64,000 nucleotides of DNA from assembly GCA_964036315.1 (NCBI GenBank), contig CAXIWW010000817.1, positions 10,265,501 through 10,329,500 of the forward strand, in the 5' to 3' direction. Under the pieces are notes generated by a model. That model saw only the letters and a list, made by a program, of their open reading frames with translations. It made no database searches and was not told the DNA's origin. Every line of letters starts with the position of its first letter. Within the stretch, counting starts at the first letter, position 1. The DNA comes from Acanthosepion esculentum (lineage: Eukaryota; Mollusca; Cephalopoda; Sepiida; Sepiidae). A program made the position numbers and the translations under genes. This document shows positions 58,241 to 64,000 of the stretch, in pieces.

Positions 58241-59680
58241 GACGACCCCCAGTCCAAGAAAGTCCCAAGCAGACAACCCCCAGACAGGAGACAGTCCCAG
58301 CAAGTCCGACGCAGACGAACCCCAGTCCCAGAAATCCCACGCAGACGAACAGCCACCCAGGAGACAGTCCCAGAAAGTCCCACGCAGACGACCCCCCACC
58401 CAGGAGACAGTCCCAAAAAGTCCCACGCAGACGACCTCCAATCCCAGTATGTCCCACGCAGACGACTCCACACCCAGGAGAGAGTCCAAGAAAGACCCAC
58501 GCAGTAGACTCCCAGTCCCAGAAAGTCCCATGCAGACGACCCCCCACCCAGGAGACAGACCCATATATCCAACGCAGACAACACCCCACCCAGGAGACAG
58601 TCCCAGAAAGTCCCCCGCAGACGACCCCCACCCAGGAGACAGTCCCAGAAATTCCCACGGATACGACCCCCCACCCAGGAGACAGTCCCAGGAAGTCCCA
58701 CGCAGACGACCCCCCCAGGAGACAGTCCCAGAAAGTCCCAAACAGACGACCCCCACCCAGGAGGCAGTCCCAGAAAGTCCCACGCAGACGACCCCCAGTC
58801 CCAGAAAGTCCCACGCAGACGACCCCCAATCCCACAAAATCCGACGCAGACGACACCGCACCCAGGAGACTGTACCAGAAAGACGCATGCAGACGACCCC
58901 ACACCCAGGAGACAGTCCTAGATATCCCACGCAGACGGCCCCCCCAGGAGACAGTCCCAGAAAGTCCCACGCAGACGAGCCCCTGTCAAAGAAAGTCCCA
59001 CGAAGACGACCCCCCACGCATGTGACAGTCCCAGAAAGTCCCACGCAAAAGACCCCCAGTCCCAGAAAATCCCATGCAGACGACCCCCCACCCAGTAGAC
59101 AGTGCTAGATATCCCACGCAGACGACCCCCACCCAGGAGACATTCCCAGAAAGTCCCACGCAGACGAACCCCCACCCAGGAGACAGTCTCAGAAAGACCC
59201 ACGCAGACCACCCCCAGTCCCGGAATGTCCCACGCAGACGACTCCCCACCCAGGAGAGAGTCCAAGCAAGACTCACGCAGACGACCCCCAGTCCCAGAAA
59301 GTCCCATGAAAAAGACCCCCAACTCAGGAGACAGTCCCAGATATCCCACGCAGACGACCCACCACCCAGGAGACAGTCCCAAAAAGACCCAAGCAGACGA
59401 CCCCCAGTGCCAGAAAGTCCCACGCAGACGACCCCCAGTCCTAGGAAAACCCATGCAGACGACACCCAGCCAGGAGACAATCCCAGAAAGTCCCACGCAG
59501 AAGACCCCCAGTCCCACAAAGTCCCACGCAGACGACACCGCACCCAGGAGACTGTCCCAGAAAGACCCACGCAGACGACCCCCAGTCCCAGAAAGTCCCA
59601 CGCAGACGAGTCCCCACCCAGGAAACAGTCCCAGAATGTCCCACGCAGACGACCCCCCACCCAGGAGAGAGTCCCAGAAT

Positions 59681-60960
59681 GGCCCACGCAGACGACCCCC
59701 AGTCCCATAAAGTCCCACGCAGACGACCCCCAATCCCACAAAATCCCACGAAGACGACACCGCACGCAGGAGACTGTACCAATAAAACCCATGCAGACAA
59801 CCCCCAGTCTCAGAAAGTCCCATGCAGACGACACCCCACCCAGGAGACAGTCCTAGATATCCCACGCAGACGACCCCCCACCCAGGAGACAGTCCCAGAA
59901 AGTCCCACGCAGACGACCCCCAGACAGGAGAGTGTCCCAGCAAGTCCCACGCAGACGACCCCCAATCCCAGAAAGTCCCACGCAGACGACCCCCCACCCA
60001 GGAGACAGTCCCAGAAAGTCCAACGCAGACTACCCTCCACCCAGGAGACAGTCCCAGAAAGTCCCACGCAGACGACCTTCAGTCCCAGAAAGTCTTACGC
60101 AGACGACCACCACCCACGAGACAATCCCAGAAAGTCTCACGCTGACGACCCCCAGTCCAAGAAAGTCCCACGCAAACGACCCCCAGACAGGAGACAGTCC
60201 CAGAAAATCCCACGCAGACGACACCCACCCAGGAGACAGTCCCAGAAAGTCCCACGCAGACAACCCCCCACCCAGGAGACAGTCCCAGAAAGTCCCACGC
60301 AGACGACCACCCACCCAGGAGACAGTCCCAGAAAGTCCCACGCAGACGACCCCCAGTCCCAGAAAGACACACAGACGACCCCCACCCAGGTGACAGTCCC
60401 AGAAAGTCCCACGCAGAAGAAACCCCACCCAGGAGGAGCCAAGAAAGACCCACTCAGACGACCCCCAGTCCCAGAAAGTCCCATGCAGACGACCCCCCAC
60501 CCAGGAGACTGTCCCAGATATCCCACGCAGACAACCTTCCACCCAGGAGACAGTCACAGAAAGTCCCACGCAGACGACCCCTACCCAGGAGACAGTCCCA
60601 GAAAGTCCAACGCAGACGACACTCACCCAGGAGACACTACCAGAAAGTCCCACGCAGAAGACCCCGTGTCCAAGAAAGGCCCACGCAGACTACCCCCAGT
60701 CCCAGAAAGTCACACGCAAACGACACCCAACCCAGGAGACAGTCCTAGGAAGTCCCACGCAGACGAACCCCAGTCCCAGAAAGTCCCACGCAGACGACCC
60801 CAGTCCCACAAAATCCCACGCAGACGGCACCGCACCCAGGAGACAGTCCTAGGAAGTCCCACGCAGACGAACCCCAGTCCCAGAAAGTCCCACGCAGACG
60901 ACCCCCAGTCCCACAAAATCCCACGCAGACGACCCCCCACCCAGGAGAGAGTCCCAGAAT
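59681..60960 (+). repeat. Satellite B 1280-bp higher-order repeat, copy 1
   Basis: The 1280-bp string of mixed 31/43-bp monomers is repeated directly at 60961. By eye I found only two substitutions between copies 1 and 2 (59682 G versus 60962 A; 59810 T versus 61090 C). Inside each copy, near its right end, a 104-bp segment (AGTCCTAGGAAGTCCC ... CACAAAATCCC) is itself doubled (60741 and 60845). 1280 is not a multiple of 3, so the repeat does not preserve a reading frame. Confidence 0.95.
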
Positions 60961-62240
60961 GACCCACGCAGACGACCCCCAGTCCCATAAAGTCCCACGC
61001 AGACGACCCCCAATCCCACAAAATCCCACGAAGACGACACCGCACGCAGGAGACTGTACCAATAAAACCCATGCAGACAACCCCCAGTCCCAGAAAGTCC
61101 CATGCAGACGACACCCCACCCAGGAGACAGTCCTAGATATCCCACGCAGACGACCCCCCACCCAGGAGACAGTCCCAGAAAGTCCCACGCAGACGACCCC
61201 CAGACAGGAGAGTGTCCCAGCAAGTCCCACGCAGACGACCCCCAATCCCAGAAAGTCCCACGCAGACGACCCCCCACCCAGGAGACAGTCCCAGAAAGTC
61301 CAACGCAGACTACCCTCCACCCAGGAGACAGTCCCAGAAAGTCCCACGCAGACGACCTTCAGTCCCAGAAAGTCTTACGCAGACGACCACCACCCACGAG
61401 ACAATCCCAGAAAGTCTCACGCTGACGACCCCCAGTCCAAGAAAGTCCCACGCAAACGACCCCCAGACAGGAGACAGTCCCAGAAAATCCCACGCAGACG
61501 ACACCCACCCAGGAGACAGTCCCAGAAAGTCCCACGCAGACAACCCCCCACCCAGGAGACAGTCCCAGAAAGTCCCACGCAGACGACCACCCACCCAGGA
61601 GACAGTCCCAGAAAGTCCCACGCAGACGACCCCCAGTCCCAGAAAGACACACAGACGACCCCCACCCAGGTGACAGTCCCAGAAAGTCCCACGCAGAAGA
61701 AACCCCACCCAGGAGGAGCCAAGAAAGACCCACTCAGACGACCCCCAGTCCCAGAAAGTCCCATGCAGACGACCCCCCACCCAGGAGACTGTCCCAGATA
61801 TCCCACGCAGACAACCTTCCACCCAGGAGACAGTCACAGAAAGTCCCACGCAGACGACCCCTACCCAGGAGACAGTCCCAGAAAGTCCAACGCAGACGAC
61901 ACTCACCCAGGAGACACTACCAGAAAGTCCCACGCAGAAGACCCCGTGTCCAAGAAAGGCCCACGCAGACTACCCCCAGTCCCAGAAAGTCACACGCAAA
62001 CGACACCCAACCCAGGAGACAGTCCTAGGAAGTCCCACGCAGACGAACCCCAGTCCCAGAAAGTCCCACGCAGACGACCCCAGTCCCACAAAATCCCACG
62101 CAGACGGCACCGCACCCAGGAGACAGTCCTAGGAAGTCCCACGCAGACGAACCCCAGTCCCAGAAAGTCCCACGCAGACGACCCCCAGTCCCACAAAATC
62201 CCACGCAGACGACCCCCCACCCAGGAGAGAGTCCCAGAAT
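60961..62240 (+). repeat. Satellite B 1280-bp higher-order repeat, copy 2
   Basis: This is nearly identical to copy 1. A 427-codon frame spans one full period in each copy and the two frames overlap by four bases (ATGA at 60959-60962). That looks like translational coupling but is simply the periodicity of the higher-order repeat. Confidence 0.95.
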
Positions 62241-63691
62241 GACCCACGCAGACGACCCCCAGTCCCATAAAGTCCCACGCAGACGACCCCCAATCCCACA
62301 AAATCCCACGAAGACGACACCGCACGCAGGAGACTGTACCAATAAAACCCATGCAGACAACCCCCAGTCCCAGAAAGTCCCATGCAGACGACACCCCACC
62401 CAGGAGACAGTCCTAGATATCCCACGCAGACGACCCCCCACCCAGGAGACAGTCCCAGAAAGTCCCACGCAGACGACCCCCAGACAGGAGAGTGTCCCAG
62501 CAAGTCCCACGCAGACGACCCCCAATCCCAGAAAGTCCCACGCAGACGACCCCCCACCCAGGAGACAGTCCCAGAAAGTCCAACGCAGACTACCCTCCAC
62601 CCAGGAGACAGTCCCAGAAAGTCCCACGCAGACGACCTTCAGTCCCAGAAAGTCTTACGCAGACGACCACCACCCACGAGACAATCCCAGAAAGTCTCAC
62701 GCTGACGACCCCCAGTCCAAGAAAGTCCCACGCAAACGACCCCCAGACAGGAGACAGTCCCAGAAAATCCCACGCAGACGACACCCACCCAGTTGACAGT
62801 CCCAGAAAGTCCCACGCAGACGACCCCCCACCCAGGAGACAGTCCCAGAACGTCCCACGCAGACGACCACCCACCCAGGAGACAGTCCCAGAAAGTCCCA
62901 CGCAGACGACCCCCAGTCCCAGAAAGACACACAGACGAACCCCACCCAGGTGACAGTCCCAGAAAGTCCCACGCAGAAGAAACCCCACCCAGGAGGAGCC
63001 AAGAAAGACCCACTCAGACGACCCCCAGTCCCAGAAAGTCCCATGCAGACGACCCCCCACCCAGGAGACTGTCCCAGATATCCCACGCAGACAACCTTCC
63101 ACCCAGGAGACAGTCACAGAAAGTCCCACGCAGACGACCCCTACCCAGGAGACAGTCCCAGAAAGTCCAACGCAGACGACACTCACCCAGGAGACACTCC
63201 CAGAAAGTCCCACGCAGAAGACCCCCAGTCCAAGAAAGGCCCACGCAGACGACCCCCAGTCCCAGAAAGTCCCACGCAGACGACACCCCACCCAGGAGAC
63301 AGTCCTAGGAAGTCCCACGCAGACGAACCCCAGTCCCAGAAAGTCCCACGCAGACGACCCCCAGTCCCACAAAATCCCACGCAGACGGCACCGCACCAAG
63401 GAGACTGTACCAGAAATACCCATGCAGACGACCCCCAGTCCCAGAAAGTCCCATGCAGACGACACCCCACCCAGGAGACAGTCCTAGATATCCCACGCAG
63501 ACGACCCCACACCCAGGAGACAGTCCCAGAAAGTCCCACGCAGACGACCCCCAGACAGGAGACTGTCCCAGAAAGACCCACGCAGACGACCCCCAGTCCC
63601 AGAAAGTCCCACGCAGACGAGTCCCCACCCAGGAAACAGTCCAAGAATGTCCCACGAAGACGAGCCCCCACCCAGGAGAGAATCCCAGAAT
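62241..63691 (+). repeat. Satellite B higher-order repeat, copy 3 (diverged)
   Basis: This follows copies 1 and 2 closely for about 1 kb, with scattered differences from about 62792 (AGTTGACAG for AGGAGACAG; CAGACGACC for CAGACAACC). It then departs. The internal 104-bp doubling is absent and the last 330 bp (about 63365-63691) instead resembles monomers lying just upstream of copy 1 (GAGTCCCCACCCAGGAAACAG). Total length is 1451 bp. It may preserve the ancestral order from which the tidy 1280-bp unit was excised and amplified. Confidence 0.85.
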
Positions 63692-63831
63692 GACCCACGC
63701 AGACGACCCCCAGTCCCATAAAGTCCCACGCAGACGACCCCCAATCCCACAAAATCCCACGCAGACGACACCGCACGCAGGAGACTGTACCAGAAAGACC
63801 CATGCAGACAACCCCCCACCCAGGAGACAGT

Positions 63832-63874
63832 CCCAGAAAGTCCCACGCAGACGACCACCCACCCAGGAGACAGT
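63832..63874 (+). repeat. Satellite B long monomer (43 bp), reference copy
   Basis: This runs from CCCAGAAAGTCCCACGC to CACCCAGGAGACAGT with no indels. It is followed directly by the short-form reference at 63875-63905 and differs from it by the 12-bp CACCCAGGAGAC-type insertion near its 3' end. Confidence 0.9.
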
Positions 63875-63905
63875 CCCAGAAAGTCCCACGCAGACGACCC
63901 CCAGT
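63875..63905 (+). repeat. Satellite B short monomer (31 bp), reference copy
   Basis: This consists of CCCAGAAAGT, CCCACGCAGA, then CGACCCCCAGT. The two CpGs lie six bases apart. Short and long monomers alternate irregularly rather than strictly, and their order defines the higher-order repeats to the left. Confidence 0.9.
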
Positions 63906-64000
63906 CCCAGAAAGACACACAGACGACCCCCACCCAGGTGACAGTCCCAGAAAGTCCCACGCAGAAGAAACCCCACCCAGGAGGAGCCAAGAAAGACCCA

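Larger units (their letters stand above)
56799..64000 (+). repeat. Satellite B, GC-rich 31/43-bp satellite
   Basis: This is tandem satellite through to the window end. A short monomer (31 bp) starts CCCAGAAAGTCCCACGCAGA and ends GACCCCCAGT. A long monomer (43 bp) carries an extra 12 bp in the form CACCCAGGAGACAGT. The + strand is C- and A-rich with very little T: a 31-mer has 14 C, 9 A, 6 G and 2 T. Two CpGs per monomer (CACGCAGACGA) are kept or show TG/CA variants. Both monomer lengths equal 1 modulo 3 and most copies lack stops in all six frames, which gives long open frames on both strands (up to 751 codons, minus strand, 56789-59044). I see no start context, codon bias or conserved non-repeat part that would support a gene. 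Confidence 0.96.
63692..64000 (+). repeat. Satellite B higher-order repeat, copy 4 with internal deletion
   Basis: This begins in register with the higher-order repeat. At 63804-63811 (GCAGACAA) it jumps to the part that in copy 2 starts at 61536. The two GCAGACAACCCCC sites in copy 2 (61073 and 61536) are 463 bp apart, so a 463-bp deletion by recombination between these short repeats explains it exactly. It then continues in register to the window end. Confidence 0.83.

Noticed and set aside
56789..59044. 751-codon open frame on the minus strand of satellite B (repeated WDFLGLSPGW-type peptide)
   Set aside because: Satellite B monomers lack stops in all six frames and their lengths rotate the frame. 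The frame begins inside satellite A sequence context or the repeat itself, has no non-repeat domain, and the higher-order periods (497, 1280) do not preserve frame.
59679..62242. Two 427-codon frames overlapping by ATGA, resembling translationally coupled genes
   Set aside because: They are the same 1280-bp repeat read twice. The overlap is fixed by the period, and the peptide is only the rotated monomer translation.
1..64000. Mobile element ends, terminal inverted repeats, target-site duplications or reverse transcriptase remnants
   Set aside because: I saw none. Every stretch examined could be assigned to satellite A or B, apart from the few junction bases at 35321-35330.
1..64000. Novel defence system or gene cluster
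   Set aside because: There is no non-repeat coding sequence anywhere in the window, so there is nothing to build such a claim on.

Overview
The window is entirely tandem-repeat (satellite) DNA. I find no protein-coding gene, RNA gene, CRISPR array or recognisable transposon. The many open reading frames come from short repeat monomers that lack stop codons and whose lengths are 1 more than a multiple of 3, so a reading frame cycles through all three phases. The organism is a eukaryote: the DNA has satellite families with higher-order repeat structure, CpG-decay-type variants, and a short CCCTAA/TTAGGG-type telomeric motif. That motif fits many animals and some fungi and argues mildly against plants (CCCTAAA) and most insects (CCTAA). 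I recognise neither satellite family and do not name a species.

Layout. Satellite A fills 1-56798 in three blocks: forward (1-35320), inverted (about 35331-47559) and forward again (about 47557-56798). Each A unit has a 17-bp leader, n copies of a 22-bp subrepeat, an 8-bp connector, one variant terminal 22-mer and a spacer of about 150 bp. Unit length therefore follows about 197 + 22n, and n runs from about 1 to about 30. The spacer holds a TATATAAA motif, a poly-T run beside a G run, and two small dyads. Satellite B, GC-rich and very poor in T on the + strand, starts abruptly at 56799 and continues to the end. It is a mixture of 31-bp and 43-bp monomers, organised in its right half into a 1280-bp higher-order repeat whose first two copies are almost identical.

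History readable in the sequence. Multi-unit segmental duplications (periods near 1.0, 1.3, 1.45, 2.0, 2.8-3.1 and 3.5 kb) are superimposed on the A array. Copies differ by whole units or single 22-mers, as expected from unequal exchange and slippage. The inverted block looks like an in-place inversion of about 12.2 kb: flipping it back nearly restores repeat register at both ends. A two-repeat telomeric motif sits exactly at its left breakpoint and not at the right one. This breakpoint and the direct A/B satellite junction are the most unusual points in the window. Both window edges lie inside satellite, so neither outer array end is visible.
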